A stretch of DNA of 31,755 nucleotides, from NCBI GenBank assembly GCA_946482655.1, contig CAMLSA010000028.1, forward strand, positions 1 through 31,755, in the 5' to 3' direction. The translations under genes were made by a program, and so were the position numbers. Numbering within the stretch: position 1 is the first letter of the stretch; the number at the start of each line of letters is the position of its first letter. The notes beneath the pieces are model-generated. The model saw nothing but the letters and a program-made list of their open reading frames with translations, was not told the DNA's origin and searched no databases. Source of the DNA: an uncultured Sphingomonas sp. (GTDB taxonomy: Bacteria; Pseudomonadota; Alphaproteobacteria; Sphingomonadales; Sphingomonadaceae). Of the stretch, positions 24,725 to 31,755 are shown one piece after another.

Positions 24725-25318
24725 TCAGGCGCGCTCCTTCACCTTCATCCCCGCCGCGCGCATGAAATTGGCGAGCATCGCATGGCCATGTTCGGTCGCG
24801 ATGCTTTCGGGATGAAATTGGACCCCGTGGATCGGCAGAGTCGCGTGGCGGACGCCCATCACCTGGCCGTCGGGAGTACGCGCGTTGATCTGAAGATCGG
24901 CGGGCAGACCTTCCTCGGGGACGATCAGCGAATGATAGCGGGTCGCGGTGAAGGGCGAGGGCAGGCCTTCATAGAGGCCGGTACCATCGTGGATGATCGG
25001 GCTGGTCTTGCCGTGCATCAGCTGCGGCGCGCGGATCACCCGGCCGCCGAAATGCTGGCCGATCGACTGATGGCCCAGGCAGACGCCGAGCAGAGGCCGC
25101 TTCTCCGCCGCACAGGCGCCGACCAGCCCGAGCGAGATGCCCGCGTCATCGGGGGTGCAGGGGCCCGGCGAGATCAGGAACGCCTCCGCCCCGCTCGACA
25201 TCGCCTGGCGCACGCCGATCGCGTCGTTGCGCACCACCTCGACCTCGGCGCCCAGCTCCATCAGATAATGCACCAGGTTCCAGGTGAAACTGTCGTAATT
25301 GTCGATAACGAGGATCAT
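24725..25318 (-). CDS. trpG: Anthranilate/aminodeoxychorismate synthase glutamine amidotransferase
   Basis: TrpG/PabA releases ammonia from glutamine for anthranilate (or aminodeoxychorismate) synthase. The protein has 197 residues, a class-I glutamine amidotransferase with nucleophile C80 in GVCLGHQ, and H169/E171 in QFHPES. The N-terminus [19 protein letters not shown] is typical. It is two bases ahead of trpD. trpE, usually upstream, is absent here: a REP-like element and a divergent response-regulator gene are there instead. trpG and pabA cannot be told apart by sequence alone, but the trpD link favours trpG. Confidence 0.95.
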   Translation of the reverse strand: MILVIDNYDSFTWNLVHYLMELGAEVEVVRNDAIGVRQAMSSGAEAFLISPGPCTPDDAGISLGLVGACAAEKRPLLGVCLGHQSIGQHFGGRVIRAPQLMHGKTSPIIHDGTGLYEGLPSPFTATRYHSLIVPEEGLPADLQINARTPDGQVMGVRHATLPIHGVQFHPESIATEHGHAMLANFMRAAGMKVKERA

Positions 25319-25378
25319 GGAAGGCCTGTAGCGGCCGCGGCGCCGATGGGAAAGAGCATCCCCCGCCCGGCGCGTCAG

Positions 25379-25466
25379 TTTATTTCGGGGACACTATACT
25401 AAATACCTGTGCGGTCACGGCCCCACAGGTCCCCGTTTGTAATTAGTATAGTGTCCCCGAAATAAA
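25379..25466. repeat. REP-like palindromic element, 24-bp perfect arms
   Basis: The 24-base arms 25379-25402 and 25443-25466 are exact reverse complements; each contains the core CGGGGACACTATACT. The 40 bases between hold an inner stem ACCTGTG (25405-25411) / CACAGGT (25424-25430). Paired inverted cores of GGGGACACTATACT type resemble REP/REPIN repeats mobilised by RAYT (TnpA-REP) transposases. No such gene is in the window. It could also end transcripts from both sides, as it sits between the divergent trpG and receiver genes. Confidence 0.85.
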
Positions 25467-25602
25467 GCTCAAATCCCTTTCGGAATTCGCGTAAAATATC
25501 AGAACTTTAGTACATAAGTATAACTCCGCCTCCCGCGGGTGAGCATCGAAAGAAGTTGTTAATCGGGATAGATGCTTGTGACCCCATTGGAGGGTTTCCC
25601 GC

Positions 25603-26202
25603 ATGGAAGTGATTAATGTCTTGGTCGTGGACGACTCGCTCGTCATCCGCGGCATGCTGACGAACATTCTCGAGGCCGATAAGAAGATCCGGGTGGTGGG
25701 AGCTGTCTCGAGCGCCGCCGATGCGGATAATGTAATTTCCCAGCAGATCGTCGATGTGATCACCCTCGATATCGAGATGCCGGGGACGAACGGGCTGGAT
25801 TACCTGCCTTCGCTGACTCGCCGTCGCATTCCGACGATCATTTTGTCGAGCCAGGCGTCCGGCGTCAGGGAGATCGCGCTGTCGCGCGGCGCGGCCTCCT
25901 GCTTCGACAAGGCCAATGCTGTCCGCGACGCCACGATATTGGTCAATGACGTGAAGCTGGCGGCGCTTCAGAAGAGCAAGCAGCAGCCGGCTGGCGCTTC
26001 CGCCCATCCTGCGGGTCCTGCCTCGATCCCGAACGCGGCGATCGAGCAGCTGATAGCCGAGCATGGTGACGGGCTGACGCGGATCATCGCCGAGCGGATA
26101 GGTTATGCCACCCTTGATGAAGACCCGGCCGCCGTCGCGAAGTGGGTGGGGATCGCGCGGAAGCTGCGCGAAGTTCAGTCCCATGCGGGAGGCACTTCCT
26201 GA
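25603..26202 (+). CDS. CheB-like receiver protein without output domain
   Basis: The protein has 199 residues. Residues 1-125 are a receiver close to that of CheB: acidic pair D10/D11, phospho-Asp D56 (LDIEMPGTNGLDYLP), S82 (ILSSQ) and K103. The CheB methylesterase domain is absent. Residues 126-199 are a linker and a helical end with no known domain. The Shine-Dalgarno GGAGGG lies eight bases before ATG. A hairpin with a short T-run follows the gene. It may be an input or sink of the nearby kinase/Hpt system, by inference. Confidence 0.88.
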   Translation: MEVINVLVVDDSLVIRGMLTNILEADKKIRVVGAVSSAADADNVISQQIVDVITLDIEMPGTNGLDYLPSLTRRRIPTIILSSQASGVREIALSRGAASCFDKANAVRDATILVNDVKLAALQKSKQQPAGASAHPAGPASIPNAAIEQLIAEHGDGLTRIIAERIGYATLDEDPAAVAKWVGIARKLREVQSHAGGTS

Positions 26203-26215
26203 TCAGGATGGCATA

Positions 26216-26236
26216 GGGGCTCCAGCCCCGCATTTT
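26216..26236 (+). terminator. Rho-independent-type terminator after the receiver gene
   Basis: GGGGC (26216-26220) pairs with GCCCC (26225-26229) around a TCCA loop and is followed by GCATTTT, a short T-run. Confidence 0.5.
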
Positions 26237-26276
26237 CGAGTATATGTTGCGTTGCGTAATCTTTACTGCCCACCCG

Positions 26277-26320
26277 CCATATGGCTATCGTCGACGGAGC
26301 GATCGACGATAGCCATATGG
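26277..26320 (+). promoter_or_regulatory. 18-bp perfect hairpin touching the next gene's ribosome binding site
   Basis: CCATATGGCTATCGTCGA (26277-26294) and TCGACGATAGCCATATGG (26303-26320) are separated by the eight-base loop CGGAGCGA. The final GG of the 3' arm is the first half of the Shine-Dalgarno GGAG (26319-26322), five bases before ATG 26328. The stem would hide the ribosome binding site or could stall transcription. Confidence 0.75.
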
Positions 26321-26327
26321 AGCTTCG

Positions 26328-26990
26328 ATGCAGGCGGGGGCGGTTTTGCTGGTGGACGACGAACCGGCTTATGGCGCTATCGTGAAGGCGCTGGTCGGTT
26401 CCACAGGCATCGAGGTCGATCGTGTCGCCGATGCGCTGGAAGCCTTGCGGGCGGTGCGTTCGAAACAATTCTCGCTGATCCTGATGGATATCCAGATGGC
26501 GGGAATAACCGGCTTGCGGGGAACGATGATGCTGCGCCAGAGCGCCGAATGGGCGCGGCGGGTACCGGTCATCGCGTTTACAGCAGTCCGCCCGCCAACG
26601 GGCGAACGCTTCTTCCTCGAGCGGGACTTCGACGGCTGGCTGCCGAAACCCTTCAGTGCGCAGGATCTTTTCGATATCCTGAGCCGATGGCTCGACCGTT
26701 CCCTGAAAATGACGAGGCCGGACCGATCGACTCGGCTCGAAACGCTTCTCGGTCCCGATCAGGCGCTCGGAATAATACAGCGCCTCAGGGCCAATGTGGC
26801 CGACGCCATTTCCGCGATCGACTCCGGCGCGGATCCCCGGCCTCTCGGTCATAAGCTCGGCGGGCTGATGGGTACCATCGGCCTGTCGGCGCTGAGCGCG
26901 GCATGGCTGGCCTTGTCGGACAGCAACAAGGACATCTGGTCGACCGTCCGAAAATTGTCGGTGGAGTGGCTGGAAGGCCCGATGAGGTAG
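26328..26990 (+). CDS. Receiver-Hpt phosphotransfer protein
   Basis: The protein has 220 residues. The receiver (1-120) has D10/D11, phospho-Asp D54 (LMDIQMAGITG), T85 and K107 in PKPFS. Residues 138-215 fit an Hpt helical domain, with H175 in LGHKLGGLMGTIGLSALS at the place of the phospho-histidine. Such proteins pass phosphate between a hybrid kinase receiver and a final regulator. The linked hybrid kinase is 4 kb away on the other strand. The start ATG follows the hairpin at 26277-26320 directly. Confidence 0.85.
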   Translation: MQAGAVLLVDDEPAYGAIVKALVGSTGIEVDRVADALEALRAVRSKQFSLILMDIQMAGITGLRGTMMLRQSAEWARRVPVIAFTAVRPPTGERFFLERDFDGWLPKPFSAQDLFDILSRWLDRSLKMTRPDRSTRLETLLGPDQALGIIQRLRANVADAISAIDSGADPRPLGHKLGGLMGTIGLSALSAAWLALSDSNKDIWSTVRKLSVEWLEGPMR

Positions 26991-27016
26991 CGGCGGCTGG
27001 CAGAGGATCCTGGCGC

Positions 27017-28258
27017 TCAGGAGACCTTGCCGATCCCCTCCCTGTGGTTCCGCAGCGCCTCGCGCTCCTCATCCAATATCGCGTCGCAGATCGCCTCGGC
27101 CGAGCAGGCGGCGGCGCGCGTCGTGTCGATCAACAGCACGAACTCGGCGTTCATCGGCTTGGGCGAGAAGCGCTGGGCGCTGACCCGATACCGCTTGTAG
27201 GGCTGGACGAAGGCGGTGGTCGCGCCGCGCGCGCAGCAGGCCCGGATGAGATCGAGCAGCGGGATATTGCCGTCGGTGCTGTAACTGATCGCGATCCAAC
27301 GTGCCGCGGTCCCGTCGATCAGCGTGGCGAGGGCGTGCGCCGCGTGCCGCGCGCTGTTGTAGGGGCTGCGCCGCTCGGTCCGCCAGTCGAGCCGGATCGC
27401 CGACTTGTCGCCCCGCCCGCCGATCTTGCGGCCGAGCACCGGTTTATCCCACAAGGCGATGCTGTTGAGAACATGATAGTTCGATCCGTAGGGATGCTGG
27501 TTATAGGGCGGATCGACATAGACGAAGTCATGGGTTCCGCCATACTCGCGGCCGAAGCGCTGGGCGTCGAGCCGGGTCACCTCATTGGCCAGGCCATTGT
27601 CGCAGAACGCCGCCGGCTCGAGCTTCAGGTCGCCGCATATCCGGTAGCGCGCCGTGCCGTTGCTGCCGCCCCAGCCGGCGTGAAATCCCTTGAACACGCC
27701 CGACGTATTGCTGGTGTAGCAGCTCTGGTAGAGCAACGGAGCGAGCAGGCAGGCGAACTGCGCATCGTCGATGCTCCCAGCCTGTCGCAGCCGTTCGAGT
27801 TCCGCGCGGATCGCATCGATCCGCATGCCGTTCTTGCGCATGAAGAACAGCCGGTCATGGCCGATGACATAATCCTCGTCATCGTCCGGGCAGAGATGAT
27901 CGGTCACCCAGCCCCGCACCGGCGGCAGGGCATTGAGATGCGCGACCATCTCCGGATAATTTCGGCCGGCGAAATGCGGAGCGACATTGTTGCCTATATA
28001 GCAGCGATTGATCTGTTCCGAATAGGGCTCCCAATCATTGGCGATCACGCGATAGCCCTGCGTCTTGGCAAAGCGCGCCACCACGCCGCTCCCCGAGAAG
28101 AGGTCGACGAAGCTGGCGCCCCGGCGAAGTCCGCTCGCCTCGATCGCGCACTGGATCAGGGGCAACAGCTTCCGCTTGTTGCCGATATAGGGGATCAGCT
28201 GGTTGAAGATGAAGTTGTCGGTGTCGCGTGCCGCGTGCTTCCGGCGATCATATTTCAC
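27017..28258 (-). CDS. Orphan DNA adenine (N6) methyltransferase, Dam/D12 class
   Basis: The protein has 413 residues from GTG 28258, with Shine-Dalgarno GAGGG five bases upstream. An upstream in-frame reach to 28513 adds unlike sequence and is unlikely. The D12-class motifs are YIGNKRK (24-30), DLFSGSG (52-58) and DPPY (249-252, in VYVDPPYNQHPYGSNYHVL). Length exceeds that of Dam (about 280), mainly through insertions between motif I and DPPY. No restriction endonuclease is nearby in the window. Target sequence unknown; it could be a regulatory or phage-derived enzyme. Confidence 0.93.
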   Translation of the reverse strand: MKYDRRKHAARDTDNFIFNQLIPYIGNKRKLLPLIQCAIEASGLRRGASFVDLFSGSGVVARFAKTQGYRVIANDWEPYSEQINRCYIGNNVAPHFAGRNYPEMVAHLNALPPVRGWVTDHLCPDDDEDYVIGHDRLFFMRKNGMRIDAIRAELERLRQAGSIDDAQFACLLAPLLYQSCYTSNTSGVFKGFHAGWGGSNGTARYRICGDLKLEPAAFCDNGLANEVTRLDAQRFGREYGGTHDFVYVDPPYNQHPYGSNYHVLNSIALWDKPVLGRKIGGRGDKSAIRLDWRTERRSPYNSARHAAHALATLIDGTAARWIAISYSTDGNIPLLDLIRACCARGATTAFVQPYKRYRVSAQRFSPKPMNAEFVLLIDTTRAAACSAEAICDAILDEEREALRNHREGIGKVS

Positions 28259-28563
28259 GGACGGCGTCCCTCGGCCATGGCCTCTTCGATAGGCCGCACG
28301 GGCAGCGCTGTCGATGGGGCGGGGAACCCATTGTGAGTGGCATCCCCTTGGGCCTCCGCGGAAGTCGTTGCGCGGGCAGGCCCACCTAAACTTGTTCACA
28401 GACAAGGAAAATTGAGGGGAGAAGCCCGTTGGAGGCTGGATAGCCCCGATATTGCACGTTAAGAACATCATACGAGCGTCGTGTGCGGATGTGGAGCGAA
28501 CCGTCCCGGTCAATGGGATGGCGCTTCCCGATCACGGGAGCAAGGCGAGAGGAGTAGTACGCG
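28259..28563. other. Intergenic region between divergent genes
   Basis: The 305 bases hold no supported gene. They must contain the promoters of the methyltransferase and of the Fe-S flavoprotein operon. A small inverted repeat CCCG/CGGG at about 28527-28540 is the only structure I see. The Shine-Dalgarno AGGAG for the TTG start of the next gene is near 28550. Confidence 0.5.
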
Positions 28564-30345
28564 TTGGAGCCTACCAACATCGAGGCGCCGGAATATTTCC
28601 ATAAGGTCGTTGATTGCCAATGGGCCTGCCCGGCCCATACTCCCGTTCCGGAATATATCCGCCTGATCGCCCAGGGCCGTCATGCCGACGCCTATATGGT
28701 CAACTGGAAGTCCAACGTGTTTCCAGGGATTCTCGGCCGGACCTGTGATCGCCCCTGCGAGCCGGCCTGCCGGCGCGGCCGGGTGGACGAGGAGCCCGTC
28801 GCGATCTGCCGCCTCAAGCGTGTCGCCGCCGACAACAAGGGCGATGTCCTGGCGCGCATGCCGGTCGCGCCCAAGAAGAAGATCGGCAAAAAGGTGGCCT
28901 GCATCGGCGCCGGCCCCGCATCGATGACCGTCGCGCGCGATCTCGCGCCGCTGGGCTACGACGTCACCGTCTATGACGGCGACACCAAGTCGGGCGGCAT
29001 GATCCGCAGCCAGATCCCGCGTTTCCGCCTGCCCGAAAGCGTGATCGACGAGGAGATGGGCTTCATCACCGGCCTCGGGCTGAACATGCGACTGGGCGAG
29101 TGGATCGGCAGCATGGCCGAACTGCTCAAGCAGGACTATGACGCGATCTTCGTCGGCACCGGCGCGCCGCGCGGCCGCGATCTCGACCTTCCGGGGCGCA
29201 GGGAAGCCGCCGCCAACATCCATATCGGCATCGACTGGCTGTCGAGCGTCTCGTTCGAGCATATCGACAGCATCGGCAAGCGGGTGATCGTGCTCGGCGG
29301 CGGCAACACCGCGATGGATTGCTGCCGCACCTCACGCCGTCTGGGCGGCGACGATGTGAAGGTCATCGTCCGCTCGGGCTTCGACGAGATGAAGGCTTCG
29401 CCGTGGGAGAAGGAGGATGCCATGCACGAGGGCATCCCGATCCACAATTTTCTGGTCCCCAAGGAATTCACCCACGGCGATGGCAAGCTGACCGGCGTGC
29501 TGTTCGAAAAGGTCGCCCCCGTCATCGACGAGAGGGGCCGCCGCTCGCTCAAGCCCACCGGTGAGCCCGACCAGTATTTCGAATGCGACGACGTGCTGAT
29601 CGCCGTCGGCCAGGAGAATGCCTTCCCCTGGATCGAGCGCGACATCGGCATGGTGTTCGACGAGTGGGGAATGCCCAAGGTCGACGAGGTCACCTTCCAG
29701 TCGAGCATCCCCAAGGTCTTCTTCGGCGGTGACGCGGCGTTCGGCCCCAAGAACATCATCTGGGCGGTCGCGCACGGCCATGATGCGGCGATATCGATCG
29801 ATCATTTTTGCCGCGGCGTCGATCTGCGGCTGCGGCCGCCGGCCGGGGTGCAGCTTTCCTCGCAAAAAATGGGCATCCATGAGTGGAGCTACGACAACGA
29901 CGTGTCCGGCGAGGACCGCCAGAAGGTCCCGCTGCTGCCGATCGCCCAGGCGCTCGCCGACGTGAAGGCCGAGGTCGAGCTGGGCTTTGACGATCCGCGC
30001 ACCTGGGCCGAGACCCAGCGCTGCCTGAACTGCGATGTCCAGACGGTGTTCGCCAAGTCGCTGTGTATCGAATGCGACGCATGCGCCGACATATGCCCGA
30101 CCGACTGCATCACCTTCACCGTCAATGGCGAGGAGGAGGAGCTTCGGCCCAGGTTGAAGGCACCCGCGTTCAACCTGACCCAGGATCTCTATGTCTCGGC
30201 GACCCTGCCGACCGGCCGGGTTCTGGTGAAGGACGAGGACGTCTGCCTCCACTGCGGCCTCTGCGCCGAGCGCTGTCCGACCGGCGCGTGGGACATGCAG
30301 AAGACCCTTATCGAGATGAGCCACGCCGGAGCTTGCGGCCGATGA
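28564..30345 (+). CDS. Fe-S flavoprotein, GltD/NfnB-like NAD(P)H oxidoreductase with 4Fe-4S domains
   Basis: The protein has 593 residues and starts at TTG with AGGAG nine bases before. Residues 1-100 form the GltD-type N-terminal Fe-S domain (C18, C22, C61, C65, C69). A Rossmann FAD site IGAGPAS follows at 114-120, then an NAD(P) site near VLGGGNTAMDC, and the flavin-binding end VFFGGDAAFGP. The C-terminal 90 residues hold ferredoxin-type clusters (CIECDACADICPTDC and CLHCGLCAERCP). It likely shuttles electrons between ferredoxin and NAD(P)H. Its stop overlaps the next gene's start (ATGA), so it probably works with the 2-oxoacid:ferredoxin oxidoreductase. Confidence 0.9.
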   Translation: MEPTNIEAPEYFHKVVDCQWACPAHTPVPEYIRLIAQGRHADAYMVNWKSNVFPGILGRTCDRPCEPACRRGRVDEEPVAICRLKRVAADNKGDVLARMPVAPKKKIGKKVACIGAGPASMTVARDLAPLGYDVTVYDGDTKSGGMIRSQIPRFRLPESVIDEEMGFITGLGLNMRLGEWIGSMAELLKQDYDAIFVGTGAPRGRDLDLPGRREAAANIHIGIDWLSSVSFEHIDSIGKRVIVLGGGNTAMDCCRTSRRLGGDDVKVIVRSGFDEMKASPWEKEDAMHEGIPIHNFLVPKEFTHGDGKLTGVLFEKVAPVIDERGRRSLKPTGEPDQYFECDDVLIAVGQENAFPWIERDIGMVFDEWGMPKVDEVTFQSSIPKVFFGGDAAFGPKNIIWAVAHGHDAAISIDHFCRGVDLRLRPPAGVQLSSQKMGIHEWSYDNDVSGEDRQKVPLLPIAQALADVKAEVELGFDDPRTWAETQRCLNCDVQTVFAKSLCIECDACADICPTDCITFTVNGEEEELRPRLKAPAFNLTQDLYVSATLPTGRVLVKDEDVCLHCGLCAERCPTGAWDMQKTLIEMSHAGACGR

Positions 30346-31755
30346 CCCGATCCACCGATTCTTCGGCGATCAGTGCGGTGAACGATTTCGTCGTCAAGTT
30401 CGCAAACGTCAACGGATCCGGCTCGGCCTCCGCCAACGGACTGTTCGTCAAGGCTATCCTGCGCATGGGCGTAGCGGTCGGCGCGCGCAACATTTTCCCG
30501 TCAAACATCCAGGGCCTGCCGACCTGGTACGAGATCCGCGTCAGCGGCGATGGCTGGCTCGGCCGGCGGGGCGGCGTCGACCTGATGGTCGCGATGAACC
30601 CGCAGACCTGGGACGGCGACATCGCCGAGATCGAGCGGGGCGGCTATCTCTTCTACGATTCGACCAAGCCGATGCCGCCCAGCAAGTTCCGCCAGGACAT
30701 CAACGTCGTCGGCATCCCGCTGACCCAGCTGTGCAACAGCGCCTATGCCGAGCCGTCGAAGCGCAAGGTGCTCAAGAACATCATCTATCTGGGCGCGCTG
30801 ACATATCTGCTCGGCATCGAGCGCGAGGTGGTCGAGGCCCTGCTGACCGAGGAATATGGCTCCAAGCCGGCGCTGATCCCGGCCAACATCGAGGCGCTCG
30901 GGATCGGCTTCGATCATGCCAGGGCGAATCTCAAGCCGCTCGGCCTCCAGCTCAGGCGCGCCGATGCGGTCGGCGAGCGGATCTTCGTCGACGGCAACAC
31001 CGCCGCGGCATTGGGCGCGGTCTATGGCGGGGCGACGGTCTGCGCCTGGTATCCGATCACGCCTTCGACCTCGCTCGCCGAGGCCTTCACCGACTATTGC
31101 AAGAAGCTGCGCCATGATCCCGAGACCGGCGAGGCGCGCTATGCGATCGTTCAGGCGGAGGACGAGATCGCCTCGATCGGTATCGTCACCGGCGCGGGCT
31201 GGAACGGTGCGCGCGCCTTCACCTGCACTTCGGGGCCCGGCGTCTCGCTGATGCAGGAGTTCATCGGCCTCAGCTATTTCGCCGAAATTCCGGCGGTGAT
31301 CTTCGACGTCCAGCGCGGTGGTCCATCGACCGGCATGCCGACCCGCACCCAGCAGTCGGACATCCTGTCGGCCGCCTATGCCAGCCACGGCGACACCAAG
31401 CATGTCCTGCTGCTGCCCGAAGGACCGAACGAATGCTTCGAGTTCGGCGCGCTCGCCTTCGATCTCGCCGATCGGCTCCAGACGATGATCTTCGTGATGC
31501 TCGATCTCGACATGGGCATGAACGAATGGCTGATCGAGCCCTTCGCCTGGGACGACGGCAAGGCGATCGACCGCGGCAAGGTGATGACCGCCGAGATGCT
31601 CGAGGCGGGCGTCGACTTCGGCCGCTACAAGGATGTCGACGGCGACGGCGTCCCCTATCGGACCCTGCCGGCGACGCACCCGTCGAAGGGCGCGTACTTC
31701 ACCCGCGGCACCTCGCGCGATCCTTATGCCCGCTACAGCGAGGAGGGCGCGGTCT
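30342..31755 (+). CDS. 2-oxoacid:ferredoxin oxidoreductase, fused gamma-alpha subunit, cut by window edge
   Basis: The first 471 residues are present. Residues 1-190 form the gamma (POR_N-type) domain (VVKFANVNGSGSASANGLFVKAIL). From about 220 on lies the alpha (pyrimidine-binding) domain: TPSTSLAEAF, QAEDEIASIGIVTGAGWNGARAFT and GPGVSLMQEF. This is the KorA/OorA type, acting on 2-oxoglutarate or another oxoacid; the TPP-binding beta subunit should follow beyond the edge. ATG overlaps the stop of the flavoprotein gene. Confidence 0.9.
   Translation, partial: MTRSTDSSAISAVNDFVVKFANVNGSGSASANGLFVKAILRMGVAVGARNIFPSNIQGLPTWYEIRVSGDGWLGRRGGVDLMVAMNPQTWDGDIAEIERGGYLFYDSTKPMPPSKFRQDINVVGIPLTQLCNSAYAEPSKRKVLKNIIYLGALTYLLGIEREVVEALLTEEYGSKPALIPANIEALGIGFDHARANLKPLGLQLRRADAVGERIFVDGNTAAALGAVYGGATVCAWYPITPSTSLAEAFTDYCKKLRHDPETGEARYAIVQAEDEIASIGIVTGAGWNGARAFTCTSGPGVSLMQEFIGLSYFAEIPAVIFDVQRGGPSTGMPTRTQQSDILSAAYASHGDTKHVLLLPEGPNECFEFGALAFDLADRLQTMIFVMLDLDMGMNEWLIEPFAWDDGKAIDRGKVMTAEMLEAGVDFGRYKDVDGDGVPYRTLPATHPSKGAYFTRGTSRDPYARYSEEGAV

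Noticed and set aside
28466..28485. GAAC-N7-GAGC resembling a LexA box upstream of the methyltransferase and flavoprotein genes
   Set aside because: One half-site has a mismatch and the surroundings offer no SOS gene; too weak to call.

Overview
The window is GC-rich (about 65% by eye) and codon use in the core genes is strongly G/C-ending. The proteins look alphaproteobacterial, most likely from a sphingomonad. Reasons are the style of the PNPase, TruB, TrpG/D and RF3 proteins, a KaiC-like ATPase paired with a hybrid histidine kinase, a large TonB-dependent siderophore receptor, a GAAC-N7-GAAC LexA-type box and a GGAAC-type EcfG-like promoter. The assignment rests on recognition of families, not on a search.

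Layout. 1-2767 (minus strand) is the core RNA operon truB-rpsO-pnp, with pnp cut by the window edge. 2768-6213 is an accessory-looking tract where one would expect rbfA upstream of truB. It holds a SOS-type operator, a tandem repeat, a tightly coupled two-gene module (pentapeptide-repeat/2TM ion-channel protein plus nucleotidyltransferase-fold protein), an IS1595-type transposase remnant and a small membrane protein. 6214-9865 (minus) carries a STAS/metallo-beta-lactamase-fold pair, a SGNH lipase/esterase and a cell-wall pair (L,D-transpeptidase then M23 peptidase). 9954-13870 holds prfC, a divergent HI0933-type flavoprotein and an acyltransferase that overlaps it tail to tail. 14040-17122 (plus) carries a DEAD-box RNA helicase and a Yip1-family membrane protein.

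17515-26990 is a signalling region: a TonB-dependent siderophore receptor with a Fur-like site, a KaiC-like double ATPase overlapping a hybrid histidine kinase, then (after trpG-trpD) a stand-alone CheB-like receiver protein and a receiver-Hpt protein. The kinase, receivers and Hpt could form one phosphorelay. Two striking inverted repeats lie here: a REP-like element with 24-bp perfect arms and an 18-bp perfect hairpin touching a ribosome binding site. 27017-31755 carries an orphan Dam-type adenine methyltransferase and, divergent from it, an operon of an iron-sulfur NAD(P)H/glutamate-synthase-type flavoprotein and the alpha(gamma) subunit of a 2-oxoacid:ferredoxin oxidoreductase, cut by the window edge.

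The best candidate for an undescribed system is the 3421-5210 pair. A membrane channel-like protein with a pentapeptide-repeat head overlaps by ATGA a protein with an intact nucleotidyltransferase motif, in a small accessory tract beside a transposase remnant. No RNA genes or CRISPR arrays were seen.
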